Positions 1 through 7,955 of a stretch of 33,125 bases of DNA are shown here, piece by piece; positions within the stretch are counted from its first letter, which is position 1, and each line of letters starts with the position of its first letter. Position numbers and translations under genes: made by a program. Below the pieces are notes generated by a model. The model ran no database searches. It was not told the DNA's origin and saw only the letters and a program-made list of their open reading frames with translations. Origin of the DNA: Algoriphagus litoralis (GTDB lineage: Bacteria > Bacteroidota > Bacteroidia > Cytophagales > Cyclobacteriaceae); the NCBI RefSeq assembly GCF_003259255.1, contig NZ_QGOL01000005.1, forward strand, positions 1 through 33,125. Reading direction: 5' to 3'.

Positions 1-75
1 TAGTAAAAAATGAGCACGGTATTCCAACCTCGGCGCAGAAGGATAGGGAGAAAAGGAATGTCGATGCCGAGGAGG
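1..75. repeat. R1 copy of a repeat with CCTCGGC/GCCGAGG arms
   Basis: First of three copies (also 221-295 and 403-475) of a roughly 70-bp repeat. It opens with TAGTAAAAAATGAGCACGGT and continues into ATTCCAACCTCGGCGCAGAA. Inverted heptamers CCTCGGC (28-34) and GCCGAGG (66-72) could form a stem around a loop of about 31 nt. The left edge may lie outside the window. No coding potential is evident. The function is unknown. Confidence 0.75.
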
Positions 76-151
76 TAAAGAGAATTTGGCGGGAAAAGAA
101 AATTTACCAAGCAATTTGAAGATTGGATAGAAGTTCGATTTTTCATTAAAA

Positions 152-203
152 AATCAATCCCCCTTACCCCCTTTTTAAAGGGGGAGTTACGGCGGAAGGA
201 TAG
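152..203. repeat. C-rich/G-rich hairpin repeat, copy A
   Basis: The core CCCCCTTTTTAAAGGGGG is a strong hairpin, preceded by AATCCCCCTTA and followed by AGTTACGGCGGAAGGATAG. It belongs to the same family as the hairpins at 533-612, 14645-14695 and 15206-15260. All share the order AATCCCCC, then CCCCCTT...AAGGGGG, then AGT. It is part of the gene-free repeat block at the left end. Confidence 0.8.
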
Positions 204-223
204 CCCGGGGTTTTAACCCCGGG
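204..223. repeat. 20-bp palindrome
   Basis: CCCGGGGTTTTAACCCCGGG has 9-bp arms around TT and sits exactly between hairpin repeat A and the R2 repeat. It could act as a transcription stop, but no gene abuts it, so it is better described as a dispersed palindromic repeat. Confidence 0.7.
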
Positions 224-295
224 TAAAAAATGAGCACGGTATTCCAACCTCGGCGCAGAAATATTGGGAGAAAAGGAATGTTGATGCCGAGGTGG
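221..295. repeat. R2 copy of the CCTCGGC/GCCGAGG repeat
   Basis: Second copy of the R repeat, nearly identical to R1 over its first 40 bases (TAAAAAATGAGCACGGTATT, then CCAACCTCGGCGCAGAA). Inverted heptamers lie at 248-254 and 286-292. The loop differs (ATATTGGGAG here, GGATAGGGAG in R1), so this is not a recent perfect duplication. Confidence 0.75.
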
Positions 296-306
296 GGTTC
301 AATTTT

Positions 307-340
307 CAATGACCAATTTGCAATGAACAATTTTCAATGA
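307..340. repeat. Short tandem CAATGA repeat, 14-bp period
   Basis: CAATGA occurs at 307, 321 and 335, exactly 14 bp apart, with AT-rich spacers (CCAATTTG, ACAATTTT). No reading frame runs through the array. Its role is unknown; it could be a slippage product. Confidence 0.6.
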
Positions 341-402
341 TCAAGGGAAAAGTGCTCAGTTGGTAGAAAGCTGGTAAAAAGGCTGAAGGCCTGAAATTAT
401 AA

Positions 403-475
403 TAGTAAAAAATGGCCACAATTTTCCAACCTCGGCGCAGAAATATTGTGAGGACGAAAAGATCGATGCCGAGCA
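403..475. repeat. R3 copy of the CCTCGGC/GCCGAG repeat
   Basis: Third, more diverged copy of the R repeat: TAGTAAAAAATGGCCACA replaces the GAGCACGGT version. CCTCGGC lies at 430-436 and GCCGAG at 468-473. A further fragment, GTTCCGCCGAGGTGG, lies near 511-525 and may be a fourth remnant. Confidence 0.7.
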
Positions 476-532
476 GGAATTTAAAAATAGTCGGAGAAAA
501 TAATCCTGCCGTTCCGCCGAGGTGGATTGGAC

Positions 533-612
533 AAATCCCCCTACCCCCCTTTGACAAGCTTTCGAATTCCTTCCAGCAATAATGGTCAAGGGGGAGTTTG
601 CAGCGGAATGAT
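533..612. repeat. C-rich/G-rich hairpin repeat, copy B, interrupted
   Basis: The arms AAATCCCCCTACCCCCC and AAGGGGGAGTT match copy A. About 30 nt (AAGCTTTCGAATTCCTTCCA and onward) separate them where other copies have only a few bases. The arm ends TTGAC and GTCAA extend the stem. The flank GCAGCGGAATGATCG resembles the flank of copy A (ACGGCGGAAGGATAG). Confidence 0.75.
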
Positions 613-729
613 CGGGGAAATTGAGTTTGGATTGAATGGCAGCCTGCCTCTGGTAGGTAAATCTACTAGAGATAGGCAAATCTGAAGCCCGCCTCCTCGA
701 GGGCAGGACTGCAGATAGGTAAGCACCAG

Positions 730-775
730 CCTGCCTTGACGGCAAAGGCAGGCCTGCCTTGACGGCAAAGGCAGG
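730..775. repeat. Two perfect tandem 23-bp palindromic units
   Basis: CCTGCCTTGACGGCAAAGGCAGG is present twice head to tail (730-752 and 753-775) with no mismatch. Each unit is itself nearly palindromic (CCTGCC...GGCAGG). Related GC-rich palindromic pieces (GCCCGCC...GGGCAGG) occur at about 688-707. The array lies just past the 3' end of the minus-strand lipoprotein gene and could help stop its transcription. Confidence 0.8.
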
Positions 776-818
776 CCTGAAGACTGGCGCGGATTGGTGT
801 CATTCGGAAAAGTTTTTA

Positions 819-1544
819 CTAAAAGCTCACCGAAACTGCCCCAACCGTCGTCGGATTCAGGTTTGGAAAAATGGTCTTTTGAGTTTGCGGATCCACATAA
901 GAATTGGAAAAAAAGGACTCTCCATAGGCTCTGATATGGATAGTCCCCGTGACCGTAATTCCGAATTGGTTTAATTCTGCCTCTGTAAAAACACGGGTAT
1001 AGGGTGCATCCTGTACCACATAAATAGGAGAGAAAGCCTTGTATTTTGTAGAAGACACATCTGGAGTATCCCCGAAAAAGAAGCGGACATACCTTCGGTT
1101 GGCATTATTTCCGGGAGGAGATGTGGTGACGGAAGTCTGAATTGTTTTTCCGGATGGGGTCGCAGAAAGTTCTGTGACACTTGTAGTGGACAATTGACCC
1201 AGAGATGGAATATCGGTGATTGGTGTAGCAGCACTTGTATGCTCAATTCCGGTTTTTTTAAACACACCGAAGCCAGTTTTTTCATACACTAAGGCATAGG
1301 TTCCAAAAGGCACATCGGGAATGGAAAATTTACCCGAGTTATCCGTAATGGCAGATTTTTCAGGTGTAAGATTTTCAACCGTCACTTTCATTCCGGAAGG
1401 ACTTTGATTTGCAATTCCTTCATCAAAAAGCAAAACTGAACCCGTGATATCCCCGGAAGTTGGGTCAGGATCAGGAGTGTTGGAAGTTGAATTGCAGGAA
1501 ATCAGAAAGCAACTAGCAATGAGAAGAATATTTAGTTTTTTCAT
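819..1544 (-). CDS. Lipoprotein with carboxypeptidase-regulatory-like domain
   Basis: Product of 241 residues from the ATG at 1544; a start 6 codons upstream is possible, but the Lys-rich signal peptide MKKLNILLIASCFLISC begins here. The lipobox LISC puts a lipidated Cys at residue 17, so it is probably anchored in an envelope membrane. Residues of about 35-95 resemble a carboxypeptidase-regulatory-like beta sandwich: GDITGSVLLFDEG, then a VTVENL strand, then SAITDNSGKFSIPDVPFGTY, the usual signature of these modules. The rest is beta-rich and unassigned. In SusC/D-type and adhesive proteins such domains are structural, not catalytic. The gene is isolated, next to a repeat block. The exact role is unknown. 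Confidence 0.8.
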   Translation of the reverse strand: MKKLNILLIASCFLISCNSTSNTPDPDPTSGDITGSVLLFDEGIANQSPSGMKVTVENLTPEKSAITDNSGKFSIPDVPFGTYALVYEKTGFGVFKKTGIEHTSAATPITDIPSLGQLSTTSVTELSATPSGKTIQTSVTTSPPGNNANRRYVRFFFGDTPDVSSTKYKAFSPIYVVQDAPYTRVFTEAELNQFGITVTGTIHIRAYGESFFSNSYVDPQTQKTIFPNLNPTTVGAVSVSF

Positions 1545-1655
1545 AATTCTCAAAATCGACATAAATCGAATCGATTATATCGTAAAGTTGGGATTTGTCA
1601 AAATATAGAATGGTATTTCATCAAAAATCACCCATTCCGATTTCTCCAATTTCGA

Positions 1656-2744
1656 TCATGGGGCCTTTGTAGTAGCTCCAGCAATCGGCCTTAGGGTGGT
1701 TACCAATTCAAGAAAAAACCTCCCCGGTTCTTCCAGAAATGGCACATGTCCACTGTATTCGAAGGTGATTAGATTTTTGCCAGGGCTTGAAAGTTGGGAA
1801 AAATACGCTTCTACTGCCTGATAGGGTGTATGAAGGTCATGCCGCCCCATCATGAAAATGATTGGAATCTGAAACTCCATAGGGAAATCCCCTCCTCCAC
1901 CTTTGGCAAGAATTTTTCTGGAGATCCATGGACTGCTGGTCTCCAGGTTTTGGATATCTGCAGGGGTATACTCAGGAGCAAGAGAGGGAAGAGAAAAGAG
2001 CAAGTTGAAGTCCGGCTTGCCATACCAGCCCCCATTGAATTGTCTGGACCATTTTCGGACGGTCAGCAATTTACGGATGGGCGTACTTCCATCGGCGGCT
2101 GGATAGGGCGCCAGAGCTTTGAGTTCTTCCAAAGCGGTTTGGTTGTTGGATTCTTCTGCCAACCTGAGAACCTTTTCATAGATAATTTGCTCAGGATTTC
2201 CTGGAGCCATCTGTCCCACCCCGATGTAGGCGTGAAGCTTTTGGGGAATCCTGGCTGCCATTCGGATGCCGATTCCAGCCCCATAAGAATACCCCATAAG
2301 GAAGATTTTATCCTGCTGAAAACGCTCTCTCAGATGATCTACCAATAGATAGGCATCTTGAATGAGTGCCCTAAAACTCAATTCCTCTGCAAGTTTTGTG
2401 GTATCTGCCGAGGCCCAGTTCTTTCCTGTGCCTCGCTGATCCCACTGGACAACTGTGAAATATTCCTCCCAGGAACTCTGATACACCCAAGTAAGCGGCA
2501 TATTTGGACTGGCCGGTCCTCCGTGAAGGAAAAGCAACACCGGATTGGATTTGTCTTTACCCCTGATACTGATCCATTGTTTGCTGCCGTTTAGTTCGAT
2601 TTCTTCGAGGACCTCGATTCCATTGGGAGTATGGATTTTTCTGAGCTCATGGATGAGTTCACGAGCCGGCTCAGGGGCTGTTTGGGCAAGCAATTTTCCA
2701 TTCAAAAGAATAAGAATGAGCAAGAGAAAATACCGAAAATTCAT
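1656..2744 (-). CDS. Alpha/beta hydrolase, proline iminopeptidase-like, secreted
   Basis: Serine hydrolase of 362 residues from the ATG at 2744; a TTG two codons upstream is less likely. The N-terminus is a signal peptide (hydrophobic LLLILILLNGKLLAQ). Family landmarks are in order: HGGPASP oxyanion loop, VVQWDQRGTGKN, nucleophile elbow GYSYGAG, the acid in GRHDLHTPYQ and the catalytic His in YSGHVPFLEEPGRF. HGGP plus DQRGTG is typical of the proline iminopeptidase group (S33), which removes N-terminal proline, but many relatives hydrolyse other amides or esters. The substrate is therefore not predictable. Export suggests a periplasmic role in peptide breakdown. Confidence 0.85.
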   Translation of the reverse strand: MNFRYFLLLILILLNGKLLAQTAPEPARELIHELRKIHTPNGIEVLEEIELNGSKQWISIRGKDKSNPVLLFLHGGPASPNMPLTWVYQSSWEEYFTVVQWDQRGTGKNWASADTTKLAEELSFRALIQDAYLLVDHLRERFQQDKIFLMGYSYGAGIGIRMAARIPQKLHAYIGVGQMAPGNPEQIIYEKVLRLAEESNNQTALEELKALAPYPAADGSTPIRKLLTVRKWSRQFNGGWYGKPDFNLLFSLPSLAPEYTPADIQNLETSSPWISRKILAKGGGGDFPMEFQIPIIFMMGRHDLHTPYQAVEAYFSQLSSPGKNLITFEYSGHVPFLEEPGRFFLELVTTLRPIAGATTKAP

Positions 2745-2983
2745 AGTCAATTTGGTGGCTGGCGCAATTCAAATACTCTTGAAAACTAATAAAAATCAAG
2801 TCGAATTTGAGGCATTTCTTAGGGCAATCTTTCCTTTAATCCTGTTGGAAATCATTAATTAAATGGCCTTTTCTGCCCAAAACCTGAGTTGGGGTAAACA
2901 AAAGATAACCTAAGGGTAATCTTTGTAGACCAAATTCGAGAAAGAAAAACCCGAATTTTAAAGAGAATTTTTAACTCAAAATT

Positions 2984-5900
2984 ATGGTCAAATCTCTACG
3001 ATTCTTACTCTTTGCGCTACTTGCATTTTGGGGATATTCATCCCAAGCTCAGCAGGTTTTTATCAATGAAATCCATTATGACAACACCGGAACAGATGCC
3101 GGAGAGGCAATAGAAATTGCCGGCCCTGCAGGTACAGATCTCACGGGTTGGTCAATTGTCCTTTACAATGGAAACGGTGGAGCAGTTTATAACACCAGAA
3201 CCCTGAGTGGTACGATACCAGATTCAGGAAACGGATTTGGTTTTGTGAACGAAACTTACCCCTCAAACGGCATTCAAAATGGTGCTCCTGATGGAATTGC
3301 CCTGGTAGATAATCTGGGCACGGTGGTCCAATTTCTGAGCTACGAAGGGACGTTTACAGCAGTAGACGGGCCTGCGATCGGACTTTTAAGCACTGATATT
3401 GGCGTTGCAGAATTGGGTTCTGATCCTCTTGGGTTATCGCTTCAACTGAGCGGAACAGGTACGGTTTACACTGACTTTTCTTGGCAGGCTCCTGTTTCAA
3501 ATACGTTTGGAGTCATCAACACCGGACAGACTTTTACCGCTGAGCCGGTGGTTTTTGTCAATGAATTCCATTACGACAATGCGGGCACCGATACCGGCGA
3601 GGGGATCGAACTTGCGGGTAATTCAGGAACTGACCTTAGCGGCTGGACATTGGTTCTCTACAATGGAAATGGTGGAGCGCCTTACAGCACAATCAATCTT
3701 TCAGGGAGATTCTCCAATCAGGACAATGGATTTGGAACGCTTTTCTTTGCTGCGAATGGCTTACAAAACGGTTCGCCGGATGGATTTGCATTAGTCAATG
3801 CGGCAAATGAAGTAATCCAATTCCTGAGTTATGAGGGAAGCTTTGTCGCTGTTGGAGGTCCGGCAGACGGACTCACGAGTGAAGATGTAGGCGTATCCCA
3901 GCCGGGTACAGCACCAGTTGGCACCTCCCTTCAGCTTCAGGGCAGCGGAACCAACTATGCTGACTTTACCTGGTCTGAAACTATCCCCAATACGTATAAT
4001 CAAATCAATTCCGGCCAAAGCTTTGGTGGAATCGTGGTCAATCCTGATCCAGTTCTGATTCCAATTGCTGAAGCAAGAACGAAACCTCAGGGTTCTACAG
4101 TTTTGGTAAAAGGAATCCTGACCGTGAGCGATCAATTGGGTGGACCGGCATATATTCAGGACGATACCGGTGGTATTCCAGTGTTTGATCCGGCTATCCA
4201 CGGCACTGGACTTTTCCAAATCGGTGATGAAATCAAATTTGTAGCCACGGTAGGTGCATTTCAGCAGCAGGTTCAACTCGGCAACGTTAGTGAAGTTGAA
4301 TTGATCAGTCAGGGAAATATTGTCAATCCGCTGATGACTACGATCGACCAGATCAGTTCAGCTTTGGAAGGCCAACTGATCGAAATCCCAGCAGCGTCCT
4401 TTGTCATTGCCAAAGGTTTGCTATTCCCAGAAAGCAACTATGTGATCAATGACGGTTCAGGTAATCTTCAGCTGAGAATAGATGGACAGGTAAGCAGTTT
4501 GGTTGGTCGTGAAATACCTACTGAGCCACAGATCATCCGAGGTGTATTGGGCAGTTTCCAAGGCACACTTCAGCTGTTCCCAAGATTTATTGAAGATCTT
4601 CCGGGCACAAGTCCATTTGAACCAGAGGGATCCAATATCCCAGCAGAGGAAACTTTGGATGTGATGACTTGGAATATGGAGTTTTTCGGTGCGACGATTA
4701 CCAACTTCGGACCAAGTGATGTCACGCTTCAGGCTGCCAATGCCTTGAAGGTATTCCAAGCGACTCTTCCGGATGTAATTGCAGTGCAGGAAGTCAGTGA
4801 TAATGCCCTCTTGGCATCGGTAGTGGCTCAATTGCCTGGCTATGCAGTGATTTGCTCGGATCGATTCTCCAGATCATTTGAGGCTCCGGATCCTACATTC
4901 CCTCCTCAAAAGCTCTGCTTGATCTACAATACTGCGGTTGTAGAGATTCTGGATACAAAAGTGCTGTTTGAGCAACTCTATGATGAAGCAAGAATGGGCA
5001 TGAATGATCTGTTGGACGGCTATCCGACTGGAACACCTTCTTCATTCTGGTCCAGTGGAAGATTACCTTGGCTGGTCACTGCTATCGCAGATATCAATGG
5101 GGTTAAAGAAAAAATCAACTTCATCAATATCCATGGGAAGTCAGGTTCAACAAATGAAGATCTACTGAGAAAGCGCTTTGATAACCAAGCGCTGAAAGAT
5201 ACCCTGGATGCCTTCTATAGCGAACAGAACATTGTACTCTTGGGAGATTACAATGATGACTTGGACGAATCCATTGGTGGTGGTGCGACTACTTATGAGG
5301 TGATCACCTCAGATCCTGATTTTGACGGTGTCACGATATCTCTAAGTGAAGCGGGCTTAAGATCCTTCATTTTCAATGATAATGTGATCGATCACATCAC
5401 GCTCTCAAATGAGCTATATGACAACTATTTGGAGGGTTCGGAGACGCTTTATATCCCATTCAATTTCATTGAAAACTACGCCAATACTACCTCAGATCAC
5501 CTTCCGGTATCGGTAAGGTTGCTGGCTGGTGAGCCTATTCTTTCTGATGCTGGAGATGGTGCAGTAGTGTATCTGGGATATGAACCACTTGAAAGCACAA
5601 CACTCCGGGCTGCGGATGCTACAGGTGGAACTGGTGCTTATACCTACAGCTGGAGTGATGGGCAGGTAGGTCAGGAAATCGAGGTCTCTCCTACTCAAAC
5701 GACCACCTACATACTCACTGTGACCGATGAAGCCGGAAATACCTTTACTGATGAGGTGACAGTCTGTGTGGTAGACGTACGCGGTGACCGAAAAGGCAAA
5801 AAGGTGATTGTTTGCTTACCGGTAGGAAACCGGGGAAAGAAAGTCACCCTTAACGTTGCTACTCAGGCAGTACCTTCTTTACTGCGATTGGGTGCCACAT

Positions 5901-6226
5901 TGGGTGCTTGTGGAGTAAACCCATGCGAAGGTAGCGTGGGAGTGCCGGCCGAAGAGATAGATTTCAGCAGTGCAAAAATCCGCAAAATATTCCCTAATCC
6001 TTTTGAAGATCAGGTAACAGTGGAACTCAACCAGCAATTGAATGCGGAGGTATCGTATGTGTTGTTTAATCACCGGGGAGAAACCATCAGCACGGGGGTA
6101 TCTTCCTTTGTGAATGGCATGCTGACACTCCAATTTACAGATACTAAGTTGAGAAAAGGTATTTATTACCTACACCTGACCCAAGGTCAGGAAAGAAAGA
6201 TCATCAGACTTTTCAAACGATACTAA
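2984..6226 (+). CDS. Secreted T9SS-sorted endonuclease/exonuclease/phosphatase-family nuclease
   Basis: Secreted protein of 1080 residues. Signal peptide about 1-22 (ends SSQA). Two tandem lamin-tail-like repeats follow, about 23-185 and 190-345; both open with FxNExHYDN and contain SLVLYNGNGG-type strands. About 355-545 is an OB-like region (VLVKGILTVSD, PAYIQDDTGGIPVFD). About 558-845 is an endonuclease/exonuclease/phosphatase fold: TWNMEFFG, IAVQEVSD (metal Glu), NIHGKSG, LLGDYNDD, and SDHLPV with the catalytic Asp-His. A PKD/Ig-like domain (TYSWSDG, ILTVTDEAGN) lies at about 870-940. A T9SS type A sorting domain (KIFPNPFEDQ to GIYYLHL and IIRLFKRY) ends the protein. By family it should cut DNA or phosphodiesters outside the cell, for nutrient or DNA-matrix turnover. 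All core catalytic motifs look present. A terminator follows at once. Confidence 0.9.
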   Translation: MVKSLRFLLFALLAFWGYSSQAQQVFINEIHYDNTGTDAGEAIEIAGPAGTDLTGWSIVLYNGNGGAVYNTRTLSGTIPDSGNGFGFVNETYPSNGIQNGAPDGIALVDNLGTVVQFLSYEGTFTAVDGPAIGLLSTDIGVAELGSDPLGLSLQLSGTGTVYTDFSWQAPVSNTFGVINTGQTFTAEPVVFVNEFHYDNAGTDTGEGIELAGNSGTDLSGWTLVLYNGNGGAPYSTINLSGRFSNQDNGFGTLFFAANGLQNGSPDGFALVNAANEVIQFLSYEGSFVAVGGPADGLTSEDVGVSQPGTAPVGTSLQLQGSGTNYADFTWSETIPNTYNQINSGQSFGGIVVNPDPVLIPIAEARTKPQGSTVLVKGILTVSDQLGGPAYIQDDTGGIPVFDPAIHGTGLFQIGDEIKFVATVGAFQQQVQLGNVSEVELISQGNIVNPLMTTIDQISSALEGQLIEIPAASFVIAKGLLFPESNYVINDGSGNLQLRIDGQVSSLVGREIPTEPQIIRGVLGSFQGTLQLFPRFIEDLPGTSPFEPEGSNIPAEETLDVMTWNMEFFGATITNFGPSDVTLQAANALKVFQATLPDVIAVQEVSDNALLASVVAQLPGYAVICSDRFSRSFEAPDPTFPPQKLCLIYNTAVVEILDTKVLFEQLYDEARMGMNDLLDGYPTGTPSSFWSSGRLPWLVTAIADINGVKEKINFINIHGKSGSTNEDLLRKRFDNQALKDTLDAFYSEQNIVLLGDYNDDLDESIGGGATTYEVITSDPDFDGVTISLSEAGLRSFIFNDNVIDHITLSNELYDNYLEGSETLYIPFNFIENYANTTSDHLPVSVRLLAGEPILSDAGDGAVVYLGYEPLESTTLRAADATGGTGAYTYSWSDGQVGQEIEVSPTQTTTYILTVTDEAGNTFTDEVTVCVVDVRGDRKGKKVIVCLPVGNRGKKVTLNVATQAVPSLLRLGATLGACGVNPCEGSVGVPAEEIDFSSAKIRKIFPNPFEDQVTVELNQQLNAEVSYVLFNHRGETISTGVSSFVNGMLTLQFTDTKLRKGIYYLHLTQGQERKIIRLFKRY

Positions 6227-6240
6227 GCTTAACAATCTCG

Positions 6241-6272
6241 AAAAGCCCGGTCAATCGATCGGGCTTTTTTTT
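6241..6272 (+). terminator. Intrinsic terminator after the secreted nuclease gene
   Basis: AAAAGCCCG at 6241 pairs with CGGGCTTTT at 6260, and the stem can be extended inward (GTC with GAT, one G-T pair). A run of eight T follows. It lies 15 nt after the stop codon of the nuclease gene. Confidence 0.85.
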
Positions 6273-6465
6273 GCCCTTTGGGAAAAAGTAGCTAATTACT
6301 TTTCAACTAAGCATTTTCCACTTGCTACAAAAAGAATAAAGCTCCCAAGCAGGGATATCTATCTCAAAATCTTCACTAGGCAAAGTAAAGTTTCCATTAG
6401 GAATGGATTGCCAAATAGGATAAGCAAAGGATATGGCTTAACTTAAAACTATAAACAAAAAAACC

Positions 6466-7509
6466 ATGGCAACCACCAAATCTTATGCGGCACATAGTGC
6501 CACCACTCCCCTTGAACCTTGGACTTTTGAACGAAGAAATCTAAAGCCCACTGATGTACAGATGGACATTCTGTTCTGTGGCGTATGTCATAGTGATCTC
6601 CATTATGCCCGCAACGAATGGGGCATGACTACCTATCCTATTGTGCCCGGGCACGAAATTGTAGGGAAAATTACCGCTGTAGGCAGTGCAGTTACCAAAC
6701 ATAAAGTAGGCGACTATGCAGGAATAGGCTGCTTGGTAGACAGCTGCCGTCAATGTGACAACTGCAAGCAAGATCAAGAGCAATACTGCACAAATGGTTT
6801 CGTAGGCACCTATGGAGGAATGGAGAAAGATGGCAGTGGACCAACACATGGTGGGTATAGCAAAAATATCCTCTGTCACGAGGATTTTGTACTTCACATT
6901 TCAGACAAGTTGGATCTTGCAGCTACTGCTCCTTTGCTTTGCGCCGGGATTACAACCTATTCTCCCTTGAGGCATTGGAAAGTAGGTCCTGGGATGAAGG
7001 TAGGGATTCTCGGACTTGGAGGCCTTGGCCATATGGGTGTAAAATTCGCCGTGAGTATGGGCGCAGAAGTGACCATGCTAAGCCATACTCCTGGCAAAAA
7101 GGCCGATGCAGAGCGCCTCGGTGCACACAAGTTTGTCCTGACCTCAGATAGTGAGCAGGTGAAATCTGTTGGCGGTTATTTTGATTTTATTTTGGATACC
7201 GTATCAGCTCAGCACGACTACAATATGTACCTCAGCATGCTACGAACCAATGGAGTGATGGTCTGTGTAGGTGTACCCCCTGCACCGATTCCGGTTCATT
7301 CGATGAGTCTGATTTTTGGGCGTCATACTTTGGCAGGTTCGCTAATCGGAGGAATAGCCGAAACTCAGGAAATGCTGGACTTCTGTGCCGAACACAACAT
7401 TGTAAGCGATATCGAGATGATCCGCATGGACCAAATCAATGAGGCTTATGAGCGTTTGTTGACAGGTGATGTGCGCTATCGCTTTGTGATCGATATGGAT
7501 TCCCTGTAA
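6466..7509 (+). CDS. Zinc-dependent NAD(P) alcohol dehydrogenase, cinnamyl-alcohol/YahK type
   Basis: Medium-chain dehydrogenase of 347 residues, full length for the family. The catalytic zinc site is visible: Cys38 in CGVCHSDLH, His63-Glu64 in PGHEIVGKI and a later Cys in LLCAGITTYSPL. The structural zinc lobe has Cys94, 97, 100 and 108 (SCRQCDNC...YC). The Rossmann motif is GLGGLGHMG. These features match the cinnamyl-alcohol dehydrogenase/YahK group, which reduces a wide range of aldehydes, generally with NADPH. The ATG follows an A-rich leader with no Shine-Dalgarno. It is monocistronic with its own terminator. The physiological substrate cannot be told from sequence; a role in aldehyde detoxification is plausible. 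Confidence 0.93.
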   Translation: MATTKSYAAHSATTPLEPWTFERRNLKPTDVQMDILFCGVCHSDLHYARNEWGMTTYPIVPGHEIVGKITAVGSAVTKHKVGDYAGIGCLVDSCRQCDNCKQDQEQYCTNGFVGTYGGMEKDGSGPTHGGYSKNILCHEDFVLHISDKLDLAATAPLLCAGITTYSPLRHWKVGPGMKVGILGLGGLGHMGVKFAVSMGAEVTMLSHTPGKKADAERLGAHKFVLTSDSEQVKSVGGYFDFILDTVSAQHDYNMYLSMLRTNGVMVCVGVPPAPIPVHSMSLIFGRHTLAGSLIGGIAETQEMLDFCAEHNIVSDIEMIRMDQINEAYERLLTGDVRYRFVIDMDSL

Positions 7510-7518
7510 AATTTTAAG

Positions 7519-7553
7519 AAGGGTGGGATCGCCCACCCTTTTCTTTATTTTTT
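7519..7553 (+). terminator. Intrinsic terminator after the alcohol dehydrogenase gene
   Basis: AAGGGTGGG (7519-7527), loop ATCG, CCCACCCTT (7532-7540), then a T-rich tract. It starts 9 nt after the stop codon. Confidence 0.88.
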
Positions 7554-7862
7554 GGCTAGTCCGTTGGGAAAGTCAACTTTCAAAGGTTGAGATGACTGAT
7601 CTAAACGAATGAAATCTAGGCTATTGTTAGCCGAACTGATTTGAGTTAGTTCAATCAGGCACTTTGGAACTTCCCAGTATGTGTGTATCTGGCAAATAAG
7701 AGCTTGCCTACCAGCAGATCAAAATGGAACCTACCTGCCAAAGTTAGTTCAGCCTCTTTATTTAAAAATTAAACAATCACCGAAAGAATGGTGGTGAGCT
7801 GCTCGAACCAAGACCAAGTAAACATCATTAAAATTTGGCTTCCGATAAAATGCCGATATACT
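7554..7862. other. Gene-free spacer
   Basis: No credible reading frame, RNA gene or recognised repeat was seen on either strand here. The stretch separates the alcohol dehydrogenase terminator from the minus-strand terminator of the next gene. Confidence 0.5.
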
Positions 7863-7896
7863 TAAAAAAAATGCTCAAATCAACTGATCTGAGCAT
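7863..7896 (-). terminator. Intrinsic terminator of the minus-strand lipoprotein gene
   Basis: Read on the minus strand, ATGCTCAGATC and ATTTGAGCAT form a stem (ATGCTCA/TGAGCAT plus an inner ATC/GAT) with a short loop. The A run on the plus strand at 7863-7870 becomes the U tract. It lies about 60 nt past the stop of the gene at 7956. Confidence 0.8.
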
Positions 7897-7955
7897 AGCG
7901 GAAAAAAGTTCAGTCTAGAGTTTCCGCTCACCCCAATAGCGAAATGGTTTATAGC

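Noticed and set aside
1..818. CRISPR array from the repeated units at the left end
   Set aside because: Repeats are long, diverged and of several families, with no regular spacers and no cas genes.
759..974. 71-codon plus-strand frame across the repeats
   Set aside because: It overlaps the palindromic tandem array and the antisense of the lipoprotein gene, so it is a shadow frame.
2910..2930. TAATCTTTG as a -7 box for the secreted nuclease gene
   Set aside because: Spacing between TA and TTTG is three bases rather than the consensus two; too weak to call.
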